From positions 1 through 13,618 of the forward strand of contig JBLHGN010000075.1 in assembly GCA_047616325.1 (NCBI GenBank): DNA of 13,618 bases, written 5' to 3'. The notes under the pieces are model-generated. The model searched no databases. It worked only from the letters and a program-made list of their open reading frames with translations, and was not told the origin of the DNA. Made by a program: the position numbers and the translations under genes. This document shows, in pieces, positions 6,422-13,587 of the stretch (positions are counted from its first letter, which is position 1; each line of letters starts with the position of its first letter). Origin of the DNA: JBLHGN01 sp047616325 (lineage in GTDB: Bacteria; Pseudomonadota; Gammaproteobacteria; Pseudomonadales; Cellvibrionaceae).

Positions 6422-7507
6422 ATGAGCACCGCTACTGCCAATAGTACCAACTCTACTAGTACCAACGCCACTGTTCGTCACGACTGGACCAGAAGCGAGG
6501 TGCAAGCGCTATTTTCCCAGCCCTTTAACGACCTGTTGTTTCAGGCGCAGACTGTCCATCGTCGCCATTTTAATCCCAATCATGTGCAAGTGAGTACTCT
6601 GTGTTCTATAAAAACAGGGGCCTGTCCGGAAGATTGCGCCTACTGCCCGCAAAGTGCTCGCTACGATACGGGTCTTGAACGCGAAAAGTTGATGGCCGTA
6701 GATAAGGTGATAGGCGAGGCGAAGGTGGCCAAGGCCGGAGGCGCCACCCGTTTTTGTATGGGCGCGGCTTGGCGCTCGCCCAAGGGTAAAGACATGCCCT
6801 ATGTGGTGGACATGGTCAAAGGCGTGAAGGCTCTGGGGTTAGAGACCTGCATGACGCTTGGAATGCTGGATGAGGGGCAGGCCAAGTCGCTGTCTCAGGC
6901 AGGGCTCGACTACTACAACCACAATCTCGACACATCCCCCGAGTACTACGGCGATATTATTACTACACGCACCTATCAAGACCGTCTTACCACGCTTGCC
7001 AATGTGCGCGAAGCGGGCATGAAAGTGTGTTGTGGCGGTATTGTTGGTATGGGCGAAGACGAAGGTGATCGCATTGGCTTATTGCTGCAACTGGCAAACA
7101 TGACGGACCATCCCGAATCTGTGCCCATCAATATGCTGGTGAAAGTGGAAGGTACACCACTGGCCGAGTTACAGGATCTCGATGCGTTTGAATTTATCCG
7201 TACCATTGCTGTGGCGCGAATTTTAATGCCTGAGTCCCACGTGCGTCTTTCGGCTGGGCGTGAAGAGATGAACGAACAGATGCAAGCCATGGCCTTTTTT
7301 GCCGGGGCCAACTCTATTTTTTACGGCGCAAAACTGCTTACCACTGCTAACCCTGAAGCCAGCAAAGATATGCAATTATTTGCGCGTTTGGGCATTTCCC
7401 CGGAACCCTTTGATGGGGCTAAAAGTGAAGACGAGTTGGAGAGCAGTATAGAAAACCAGCTGGTTCAAAAACACAGCGATGCCTTTTTCTACGACGCGGT
7501 CAACTAA
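6422..7507 (+). CDS. bioB: Biotin synthase (radical SAM)
   Basis: Catalyses the last step of biotin synthesis, sulfur insertion into dethiobiotin, in the cytosol. The radical SAM cluster motif is CPEDCAYC (Cys68, Cys72, Cys75), with the typical surroundings VSTLCSIKTGACPEDCAYCPQS. Further family blocks are RFCMGAAWR, ETCMTLGMLD, YYNHNLDTSPEYY, KVCCGGIVGMGE (a [2Fe-2S] ligand region) and RLSAGREEMNE. The 361 residues are slightly longer than the E. coli enzyme because of a Ser/Thr/Asn-rich N-terminal tail (about residues 2-17). The ATG at 6422 is supported by AAGGG 5 nt upstream. First gene of the operon, under the BirA-controlled promoter; bioF starts 5 nt after its stop codon. Confidence 0.97.
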   Translation: MSTATANSTNSTSTNATVRHDWTRSEVQALFSQPFNDLLFQAQTVHRRHFNPNHVQVSTLCSIKTGACPEDCAYCPQSARYDTGLEREKLMAVDKVIGEAKVAKAGGATRFCMGAAWRSPKGKDMPYVVDMVKGVKALGLETCMTLGMLDEGQAKSLSQAGLDYYNHNLDTSPEYYGDIITTRTYQDRLTTLANVREAGMKVCCGGIVGMGEDEGDRIGLLLQLANMTDHPESVPINMLVKVEGTPLAELQDLDAFEFIRTIAVARILMPESHVRLSAGREEMNEQMQAMAFFAGANSIFYGAKLLTTANPEASKDMQLFARLGISPEPFDGAKSEDELESSIENQLVQKHSDAFFYDAVN

Positions 7508-7512
7508 TCGGA

Positions 7513-8706
7513 ATGTCGCTCGTTAATGAACTCGAAGGCGCTCTAAACGAGCGCCATCTACAACACCGTTACCGTTTTCGTCACACCGTCACCTCGCCAC
7601 AAAGTGTGCAGTTGGAACGCGGAGGCAAGCGCTATATCTCGTTTTGCAGTAACGACTACCTCGGTCTTGCCAGTCACCCCGAAGTGGTGGCATCGCTCTG
7701 CAGCGCCGCCCAGCGCTGCGGTGTGGGCAGCGGCGCATCGCATTTGGTTAATGGTCACAGTGCCGAGCACCACGAACTAGAATTAGAACTCGCCGATTTT
7801 ACCGGACGCAAGCGGGCGCTTTTGTTTTCTACCGGCTACATGGCCAATATGGGCGTAATAAACGCCCTAATGCGCCGTGGTGACTGCCTATACGAAGACA
7901 AACTCAATCACGCCTCACTTCTGGATGGCGGCCTTTTAAGCAGTGCCGAGCTAGTGCGTTTTAATCACAACGATATGGCGCACCTAGAACAGCGCCTTCA
8001 AAAAAATGGGCACCTAGACAATCGAAAACTTATTGTGGTGGATGGTGTATTCAGTATGGACGGTGACTTTGCCAACCTTCCAGCGTTGAGTGCCCTCGCC
8101 AAGCGTCATAAGGCCTGGTTGATGGTGGACGATGCCCACGGCTTTGGCTGCGTTGGGGAGGGCGGTCGAGGAGTGGTTAATTATTTTGATTTGGGTGTCG
8201 AAGATGTGCCTATATTGGTGGGAACTCTGGGTAAGGCCTTTGGTACGTTTGGCGCTTTTGTTGCGGGCAGTGAAGCGCTAATAGAAACGCTTATTCAATT
8301 CTCGCGTACCTATATTTACACCACCGCACTGCCTCCCGCCATCGCTGCCGCAACGCGCACCAGCTTAAAACTATTGGCCGGGGCCGATAAACGCAGGCAG
8401 CACTTGCAGGCATTGACGACTCAGTTTCGTGAGGGCTGTAATGCTATTGGGCTGCCACTTATGCCCTCGTCGTCGCCCATTCAGCCCATTGTGATTGGCG
8501 ACGAAAGCAATGCAGTCGCGCTTTCTAAGGCACTCGAAGTGCGGGGCTTTTGGGTAACCGCCATCCGGCCGCCAACGGTTCCCGTGGGTACATCGCGTTT
8601 GCGCATCACCTTTTCCGCAGACCACAGCTGCGCTCAGGTAGATGCCCTGCTGAAGGCCCTGGCAGAACTTTATCCCGAATATTCTTCCGCTGGGGCGCCC
8701 CTATAA
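7513..8706 (+). CDS. bioF: 8-amino-7-oxononanoate synthase (KAPA synthase)
   Basis: A PLP enzyme joining pimeloyl-ACP and L-alanine to give 8-amino-7-oxononanoate. Visible motifs are FCSNDYLGLASHPEV near the N-terminus, GSGASHLVNGHSAEHHELE, the Asp-His pair VDDAHGFG (206-212), the PLP-lysine loop GTLGKAFGTFG with Lys241, and RTYIYTTALPPA. Length (397) and motif order fit the alpha-oxoamine synthase family; the presence next to bioB, BioHC and bioD separates it from Kbl or HemA relatives. The start is 5 nt after bioB with only a weak CGGA ribosome binding site, suggesting coupled translation. Its stop overlaps the bioHC start (TAATG). Confidence 0.97.
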   Translation: MSLVNELEGALNERHLQHRYRFRHTVTSPQSVQLERGGKRYISFCSNDYLGLASHPEVVASLCSAAQRCGVGSGASHLVNGHSAEHHELELELADFTGRKRALLFSTGYMANMGVINALMRRGDCLYEDKLNHASLLDGGLLSSAELVRFNHNDMAHLEQRLQKNGHLDNRKLIVVDGVFSMDGDFANLPALSALAKRHKAWLMVDDAHGFGCVGEGGRGVVNYFDLGVEDVPILVGTLGKAFGTFGAFVAGSEALIETLIQFSRTYIYTTALPPAIAAATRTSLKLLAGADKRRQHLQALTTQFREGCNAIGLPLMPSSSPIQPIVIGDESNAVALSKALEVRGFWVTAIRPPTVPVGTSRLRITFSADHSCAQVDALLKALAELYPEYSSAGAPL

Positions 8707-10478
8707 TGTTGGCCTGTGAGAATGACGAAACCTTAAATTCCACACTGTCTTTGGCGAGCATGTCTTTTCCCGACAGCTCTGTGATAGTAGATGCTAGTTC
8801 GGGAATTAAGCGCACGCTTTTACGTCGACAGGCGAACGATGAACTGCAAGGGCTTACTTCCCCTCCGCACCTGCTTGCAGTCCACCCTATCGTGCTTATT
8901 CACGGTTGGGGTAGCAACAGCAATTGTTGGGCGCAATTGATGCCCGGCTTAGTTGCTCGTGCCGACGTCGTGTTGCTCGATCTTCCCGGTTTTTTTAACC
9001 GCGAAGCAAGCCTAGAAAAGACCGAAAATTGCTATGTGTCCAGTGAACGTTTATACCAGAATGTTGCAGCACTGCTGCCGGAAAGATGTCTGTTAGTTGC
9101 TTGGTCTTTGGGCGGTATGATTGCCACACAGTTAGCGCATAGGTACGCCGATAAAATAGTGGGGCTTATTACTATCGCCTCAAATTTAAAATTCTCCGCT
9201 ATAGAAGATTGGCCTTGTGCATGCGATAGCGTGGTGTTCGATCAGTTTTATAAGGGTTTTAGTCTCAACCCCAGCGCAACGTATGTGCGTTTTTGTATGC
9301 TTCAGGCAAAAGGCGATGCCAAGCGAAAGTCCGTGCTTGCCGCACTTAAAAAATGTGACGCCTATCCTCAAGTCGGTGATAATTGCCGCGCAAATCTGGA
9401 CCTATGGCAAGACGCTTTACAGTTGCTAAATACGATCGACAATCGTGCCATACTGCCCTCACTCAAACGGCCTGGGTTGCATCTTTTTGGCGAGCACGAT
9501 GCGCTTGTGCCGGTGGAACTTGCCGATCATATTGGTAGTCGTTCGCCCCCGCAGCGCGGCGTTATCATTCCCGCCGCGGGTCACGCCCCTCATATCAGCC
9601 AGGCGCCCAGAGTGCTGGAAGAAATATATACCATGCTGGCCTCGATCGATGCGTCCGAATCTACTTTCGATGCGGAGCCAGCGATTGTGCACGCTAAAAC
9701 CCCTCTGCCGCAGCGCGACAAAAAACACGTAGCACTTTCATTTGGTGCGGCGGCGCAGCGCTACGACTCTGTGGCCGAAGTGCAAAAGACCATTGCAAAG
9801 GAGCTTGTGGCACTGAAGCCCGACTACCAAGGGTTAATTTGTGATCTTGGCTGTGGCACTGGCTTTTGTCTCGACCAGATTCAAAGCGATAACACGACTT
9901 TATTAGGCCTGGATATATCCGAAGCCATGCTAAAGGTATCGCGGCAAAAACTCAGTGCTGAGCGGCACACTTGGCTGTGTGCCGATATAGAGCAATTGCC
10001 TTTGCAAAGCAGTAGTCTCGACGGATTAATCGCCAGCTTGTCGCTGCAGTGGTGTGAAAATCTCGATGTGGTGTTTTCGCAGGTGGCGAGTGTGTTGAAG
10101 CCGCAAGCTTGGATGTTGGTAGCCACACTCGGCCCCAATACCTTGCACGAATTGCGGAAAGCTTGGCAGGCGGTGGATAGCTACGTGCACGTCAATCGCT
10201 TTGCCGGCCATGCTAGTGTCAAAGCCGCGATCCAGAATGCTGGGCTGGTTATCGAAACAGAAATTATTTCTCAAGAAGTCGTCTATTCTCCAGATGTGTA
10301 TTCACTTATGAAGGGGCTAAAAGCCATTGGTGCCCACAATGTAAATGCGGGCAAAAATACGGGTTTAACCTCGCGCGGCGCTTTTCAAAACCTTGAGAGT
10401 GCCTATGAGGCCATACGCACGGATAAAGGCTTGCCGGCAACTTACGATGTTTATTATTTTGTGCTGAGGGCACGCTAA
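8706..10478 (+). CDS. bioHC: BioHC fusion: pimeloyl-ACP methyl ester esterase + malonyl-ACP O-methyltransferase
   Basis: One 590-residue polypeptide joins two enzymes that open and close pimelate synthesis. The N-terminal BioH half (about 58-315) is an alpha/beta hydrolase: HGWGSNSNCW (66-75), nucleophile elbow AWSLGG with Ser134, FGEHDALVP with Asp265, and GHAPHIS with His293. It frees pimeloyl-ACP from its methyl ester. The C-terminal BioC half (about 340-590) is a SAM methyltransferase with SFGAAAQRYD, motif I CDLGCGTGFC (379-388), GLDISEAML and SLQWC; it methylates malonyl-ACP so that fatty acid synthase accepts it. A Pro/Lys-rich linker (about 318-342) joins them. The ATG at 8706 overlaps the bioF stop (TAATG); an upstream in-frame ATG at 8550 lies inside bioF and is rejected. 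Oddity: Ala replaces the first Gly of GxSxG. The same fusion is known in Saccharophagus and Teredinibacter. Confidence 0.95.
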   Translation: MLACENDETLNSTLSLASMSFPDSSVIVDASSGIKRTLLRRQANDELQGLTSPPHLLAVHPIVLIHGWGSNSNCWAQLMPGLVARADVVLLDLPGFFNREASLEKTENCYVSSERLYQNVAALLPERCLLVAWSLGGMIATQLAHRYADKIVGLITIASNLKFSAIEDWPCACDSVVFDQFYKGFSLNPSATYVRFCMLQAKGDAKRKSVLAALKKCDAYPQVGDNCRANLDLWQDALQLLNTIDNRAILPSLKRPGLHLFGEHDALVPVELADHIGSRSPPQRGVIIPAAGHAPHISQAPRVLEEIYTMLASIDASESTFDAEPAIVHAKTPLPQRDKKHVALSFGAAAQRYDSVAEVQKTIAKELVALKPDYQGLICDLGCGTGFCLDQIQSDNTTLLGLDISEAMLKVSRQKLSAERHTWLCADIEQLPLQSSSLDGLIASLSLQWCENLDVVFSQVASVLKPQAWMLVATLGPNTLHELRKAWQAVDSYVHVNRFAGHASVKAAIQNAGLVIETEIISQEVVYSPDVYSLMKGLKAIGAHNVNAGKNTGLTSRGAFQNLESAYEAIRTDKGLPATYDVYYFVLRAR

Positions 10479-11173
10479 TGCGCCAGGTTTTTTTTGTGAC
10501 GGGAACCGACACGTCGGTGGGCAAGACATTGGTGAGCGCAGCGCTTTTGCATGCTGCCAATAATGCAGGACTGAAAGCGTATGGGTTAAAACCCATCGCT
10601 GCAGGGTGCCACAGTACTGAAGGGGGCTGGCGCAATGACGATGCCCTGATGTTGGCGCGTTATGCAAACATAGCGCTTGAGTACGAGCAAATCAATCCCG
10701 TTGCATTGCAGGCGCCAATATCGCCCCATCTCAGTGCCGAGCGTGAGAGTCGTCGAGTTTCCGTTGATCGGCTGGTGGGCTACTGTCGTGGCGCCATGCT
10801 TGAAAGCTGTGATTTGTGTCTAGTGGAGGGTGCCGGTGGTTGGCGAGTGCCAATTAACAGTGGAGAAACCATGGCCGATTTGGCAAAAGCACTCAAACTT
10901 CCGGTTGTTCTAGTTGTGGGTATTCGTCTTGGTTGCTTGAACCATGCCTTGCTGAGTGCCGAAGCCATTATGCGAGACGGTTTGCACATTGCTGGATGGG
11001 TGGCCAATGTAGTCGATGCAAACACAATGGCCATAGATGAAAACATCGCTACATTGGAGCGAAAATTTCCCTTTCCCTTGCTCGCCCATATTCCATTTAT
11101 GAATAAGGTGAGTGCAGAAAGGGTCAGCGAGCTATTCGATATAAGTAAACTTATAGAGAAGCGAATAGATTAA
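10478..11173 (+). CDS. bioD: Dethiobiotin synthetase
   Basis: ATP-dependent ring closure of 7,8-diaminononanoate with CO2 to dethiobiotin, in the cytosol. The P-loop is at residues 9-17 (GTDTSVGKT), followed by GLKPIAAGC (36-44, with the substrate-binding Lys), NDDALML, LVEGAGGWRVPI with the metal-binding Glu, and the base-binding region GWVANVVD. The 231 residues match the family. The start overlaps the bioHC stop (TAATG), so the last three genes of the operon are translationally coupled. The TAA stop lies inside a perfect 12-bp inverted repeat that may end the operon transcript. bioA, which makes its substrate, is not in this window and must be encoded elsewhere if the strain makes biotin. 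Confidence 0.96.
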   Translation: MRQVFFVTGTDTSVGKTLVSAALLHAANNAGLKAYGLKPIAAGCHSTEGGWRNDDALMLARYANIALEYEQINPVALQAPISPHLSAERESRRVSVDRLVGYCRGAMLESCDLCLVEGAGGWRVPINSGETMADLAKALKLPVVLVVGIRLGCLNHALLSAEAIMRDGLHIAGWVANVVDANTMAIDENIATLERKFPFPLLAHIPFMNKVSAERVSELFDISKLIEKRID

Positions 11174-11192
11174 GACAAAATTGTCTTAATCT
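11167..11192. terminator. Inverted repeat at the end of the bio operon
   Basis: AGATTAAGACAA (11167-11178), AA, TTGTCTTAATCT (11181-11192): perfect 12-bp arms spanning the bioD stop codon (11171-11173). AT-rich and without a following T-run, so either a weak terminator or a 3'-end stabilising hairpin. Confidence 0.4.
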
Positions 11193-11341
11193 TGGCTGAA
11201 TATGGTGCCACCTTGTCTGTTTTTTGTTCGAAAACCGCGTAGACTTAAGGTGTCAGGCGTGAAGTGCGTAACAGCTAGTTAGTCTATGAGAGGTTGACGC
11301 AGTTTGATCTCGCGGTCTGATAGTTTTGAGGGCGAGGTCCG

Positions 11342-11346
11342 AGAGG
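11342..11346 (+). promoter_or_regulatory. Ribosome binding site of the 99-residue rod-like protein gene
   Basis: AGAGG, 6 nt before the ATG at 11353; a good match that supports this small gene. Confidence 0.6.
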
Positions 11347-11352
11347 TAAGCG

Positions 11353-11652
11353 ATGTTAGGTTCAGTGATTAACGAGGGTGTACGTGGCATTGCCCATGCA
11401 CAACGAGAAATACAAAAAGCGTCTCATGAAATTGCCAATGCTAGTGTGCGAGAAAGACCGCAAGAGCAAATAAACGGCGTTAAAGAACCCACTTCTATCG
11501 AACCCGTTAATGAGGCGCGCGCGAGTTCTCAGCGCGGTATAGAAGAGCCCTTAATTGAATTGCGGCGACAAGAACAATTGTTCACGGCGAATGCAGCGGT
11601 GGTGAAAGTTGGTAATGACGTGCTCGGGAGTATTATTAATGTACGATCTTAA
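11353..11652 (+). CDS. Mini flagellar rod/hook-like protein (terminal D0 helices only)
   Basis: The 99-residue product matches flagellar axial proteins at both ends. Residues 1-34 (NEGVRGIAHAQREIQKASHE then IANAS) resemble their N-terminal helix with its ANNIAN-type motif. Residues about 65-97 (LIELRRQEQLFTANAAVVKV then GNDVLGSIINV) align without gaps to the C-terminal pattern LIxxQRxYxANAKVIxTxDxMLGTLIxL of FlgE/FlgG. Between them is only a 30-residue polar linker, whereas true rod and hook proteins have 100-300 residues there. There is no signal peptide, as in flagellar axial proteins exported by the type III route. What such a two-helix protein does is unknown to me: rod cap/adaptor, regulator of export, or an unrelated coiled coil. 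A good ribosome binding site precedes it, and the next small gene overlaps its 3' end. Confidence 0.7.
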   Translation: MLGSVINEGVRGIAHAQREIQKASHEIANASVRERPQEQINGVKEPTSIEPVNEARASSQRGIEEPLIELRRQEQLFTANAAVVKVGNDVLGSIINVRS

Positions 11653-11797
11653 GGTTTTTTTCGAATCGTTGGCGGCATTTGTGGCTGAGCTGTGTGGCTT
11701 AGAGCCACACAAGCACCAAGACTTACAGCCACTTTATATTCCCCTTGAAAAACGGCAACAGCAGCGTGATTTCGAAGAGGAGTACTGGCGACGCTAG
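11639..11797 (+). CDS. 52-residue hypothetical protein, overlapping the rod-like gene
   Basis: Starts at ATG 11639, 14 nt inside the end of the preceding gene, with GGGAG 8 nt upstream; overlap plus ribosome binding site suggest translational coupling. The product has an amphipathic N-terminal helix (LKVFFESLAAFVAELCGLE), a Gln/Leu/Pro segment (DLQPLYIPLEKRQQQ) and an acidic-aromatic end (DFEEEYWRR). No signal peptide, membrane segment or family that I recognise. A longer frame back to 11609 has no support. It could be a small partner of its neighbours. Confidence 0.5.
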   Translation: MYDLKVFFESLAAFVAELCGLEPHKHQDLQPLYIPLEKRQQQRDFEEEYWRR

Positions 11798-11844
11798 TGA
11801 TAGCGAGGCGTTCGCTGCAAGCATTAGATGTCTCTGTATAAACG

Positions 11845-12816
11845 TTGATAACTCACACATCCACAGCTAATTTAGTTAATCTATCTGCTCCCGCTCACTC
11901 ATTAAGTGAGCGACCCGTGGGTCAGGAAGACTCGTCCTCAAGAATTAGTTCCATCAAACCCGTAGAGCAGCTGGCTGAAAATACCAGGGTAGACGTTCGA
12001 AGCCGGGGTAATGCTCACAACGAGCTAGGTGGTCAACACGATGCTAGTCAAATAACAGACGCCAGTGCAGAAAAACAAAATACATCGCTAAGCCCTGGAG
12101 AACAGGAGCCCGCCTCCGCTCGTGGATCTGATCAAGCAACGGTGAGTCAGGAGGGGCGCGACAAGCTCGACCGCGAAAACGAAAAGCTACGTGAAGAACA
12201 AAAAATTATCCAGCAGCTGTCGGCGCGCGATACAGAGGTAAGGGCCCACGAACAGGCACACGCGGCCATAGGCGGGCAATATGCAGGCGCCCCTTCCTTC
12301 ACTTTTCAGCGCGGCCCCGACGGTGTCAACTATGCGGTGGGTGGTGAAGTGTCTATTAGCGTAGGGCGGGCCTCCACTCCTCAGGAAACCATTCAAAAGG
12401 CGCAGGTAATAAAGCGGGCAGCGCTTGCTCCAGCCGACCCTTCACCGCAAGACAGACGGGTAGCCGCAGAGGCTTCGCAGCTTGAAATTAACGCACGCAA
12501 GGAGTTGGCGGCTGAAAATACTCACAAAGCGGAAGAGCAGCAAAAGACGAGAGAGCAGAGTAGTGATGAGCAAGAAAAAACCAGTGTAGAAGAAAAATCA
12601 TCGCCGAATGGCCTGTCTCTGGATGCTGAAGCGCCCGAAAAAACGTCTCAGCAAATAAAAAGTGGTAGTGCTGGTGCAGAGTCGACGGGTTTGTCTAGTG
12701 CAGACTCGAATCGCACGTCTCAACAGAATTATACCGCCAATCGTTTAAATCAGTCCCTAGTAAGTTCAGCTAACGACAGCAATAGACTTGGATCTTTGTT
12801 AAACGCCCTGGCTTAG
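11845..12816 (+). CDS. SprA-related putative metalloprotease (HExxH)
   Basis: The 323-residue protein has a conserved core at about residues 120-220 between two disordered flanks. The core shows VRAHEQAHAAIGGQYAG with the zinc-binding HExxH (H135-E136-xx-H139), then FQRGPDGVNYAVGGEVSI with an invariant-looking Glu168 that could complete the metal site, then an Ala-rich helix (IKRAALAPADPSPQDRRVAA). This is the pattern of the SprA-related family, annotated as putative metalloproteases; substrate and role are unknown. Flanks (1-110, 225-323) are rich in Ser, Gln, Glu and Asn. There is no signal peptide. The TTG at 11845 is the first start after an in-frame TAA and has no clear ribosome binding site; GTG at 11917 (preceded by GTGAG) is an alternative that keeps the whole core. 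It lies 47 nt after the 52-residue gene. Confidence 0.8.
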   Translation: MITHTSTANLVNLSAPAHSLSERPVGQEDSSSRISSIKPVEQLAENTRVDVRSRGNAHNELGGQHDASQITDASAEKQNTSLSPGEQEPASARGSDQATVSQEGRDKLDRENEKLREEQKIIQQLSARDTEVRAHEQAHAAIGGQYAGAPSFTFQRGPDGVNYAVGGEVSISVGRASTPQETIQKAQVIKRAALAPADPSPQDRRVAAEASQLEINARKELAAENTHKAEEQQKTREQSSDEQEKTSVEEKSSPNGLSLDAEAPEKTSQQIKSGSAGAESTGLSSADSNRTSQQNYTANRLNQSLVSSANDSNRLGSLLNALA

Positions 12817-12831
12817 CGGAGAAGCACTCCG
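12817..12831. terminator. Short hairpin between convergent genes
   Basis: CGGAG-AAGCA-CTCCG, a 5-bp GC-rich stem in the 18-bp gap between the metalloprotease gene and the convergent acetyltransferase gene. There is no T-run on either strand, so a bidirectional terminator is only suggested by its place. Confidence 0.3.
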
Positions 12832-12834
12832 TAT

Positions 12835-13326
12835 TCACGTTAATATTCTACCCAGCCTTTCCATGCCTACATGGGGAATTCCATCCTCCAGATACGTCTC
12901 TCCAACTGCCTCAAAGCCATAGTGTTTATAGAAGTTTTGCAAATGCGCCTGCGCCGAAATGTGGCACACTAAGTTGGGCCAAAGACGCTCCAGCGCTTGC
13001 ACAGCTCTTTGTATGAGTTCGTGTCCCAGTCCATTTCCCCTCGCGGCAGCTAGCGTACACACGCGGCCAAATGAAGTCATGCTAGGGCCCTTAAACTGTG
13101 GCGACAATAAACGTAAATAAGCCCTTATTTCACTACCGTCCGTTGCAAACAAGTGCAATGTTTCGGGGTTTCTATCCTTTTCGTCGAGATCTGGGTAGAT
13201 GCAAGCCTGCTCGATAATGAATACGTTCATGCGTAACTTCATAATCTCGTAGAGTTCATCTACGCTCAGCTCACAAAATCTTTTTAGCTGCCATTGCATT
13301 GGGGCGGTGCTTTTCGTCGCACTCAT
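12835..13326 (-). CDS. elaA: ElaA-type GNAT N-acetyltransferase
   Basis: A cytoplasmic acetyl-CoA-dependent acetyltransferase of the GNAT fold; the substrate of ElaA is not established. Family features are LYEIMKLRMNVFIIEQACIY near the start, DLDEKDRN, AYLRLLSP, the acetyl-CoA pyrophosphate loop GRVCTLAAARGNGLGHELIQ, and the ElaA-specific end SAQAHLQNFYKHYGFE followed by EDGIPHVGM. From ATG 13326 the product is 163 residues (E. coli about 153). A later ATG at 13299 matches the E. coli length but lacks a ribosome binding site; an upstream in-frame ATG at 13434 lies in a tetranucleotide repeat and adds non-homologous sequence. The 13326 start lies in a 14-bp tandem duplication, so the true translation start is unusual. 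Convergent with the metalloprotease gene. Confidence 0.9.
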   Translation of the reverse strand: MSATKSTAPMQWQLKRFCELSVDELYEIMKLRMNVFIIEQACIYPDLDEKDRNPETLHLFATDGSEIRAYLRLLSPQFKGPSMTSFGRVCTLAAARGNGLGHELIQRAVQALERLWPNLVCHISAQAHLQNFYKHYGFEAVGETYLEDGIPHVGMERLGRILT

Positions 13327-13339
13327 TTCGTCGCACTCA
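13312..13339 (-). repeat. 14-bp tandem duplication over the elaA start codon
   Basis: TTTCGTCGCACTCA occurs twice (13312-13325, 13326-13339). On the minus strand this gives two start-like sequences in a row: GTG AGT GCG ACG AAA then TGA, overlapping ATG AGT GCG ACG AAA that continues into elaA. The GGA-containing ribosome binding site sits before the first copy. Confidence 0.9.
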
Positions 13340-13423
13340 CTTTGTTCCACTATTTTTGTTGTCTTATTCGCAAGCGTGGATCTGAAGGGCAAATAGCCAA
13401 GCACTACGCCGGACGCATGCATG

Positions 13424-13455
13424 CATTCATTCATTCATTCATTCATTCATTCATT
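13424..13455 (-). repeat. Tetranucleotide microsatellite (CATT)8 upstream of elaA
   Basis: Eight perfect CATT units (AATG on the elaA strand), preceded by GCATGCATG. It lies about 98 nt upstream of the elaA ATG, in leader or promoter DNA. Long perfect tetranucleotide tracts are slippage-prone. Confidence 0.95.
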
Positions 13456-13499
13456 GTGTAAGTGATTTACAGAGAAAGTCATCCATTTTTCAATGAATG
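13448..13499. repeat. 9-bp inverted repeat upstream of elaA
   Basis: CATTCATTG (13448-13456) and CAATGAATG (13491-13499) are perfect inverted copies with a 34-nt spacer, formed between the last units of the CATT tract and a separate AATGAATG. Confidence 0.7.
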
Positions 13500-13587
13500 A
13501 TGTAAAAGCTCTGCAGCGTCGGTGTCTTGGCGCTAATCTTGTAAATACGCGAGCCGCAATTCAAACACTTGTTTTAATTTTTAAACG

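Noticed and set aside
8550..8705. Longer BioHC start at ATG 8550
   Set aside because: The extra 52 codons lie inside bioF in another frame, are Arg/Gly-rich without homology to BioH, and the TAATG overlap at 8706 is the same arrangement as at the bioHC-bioD junction.
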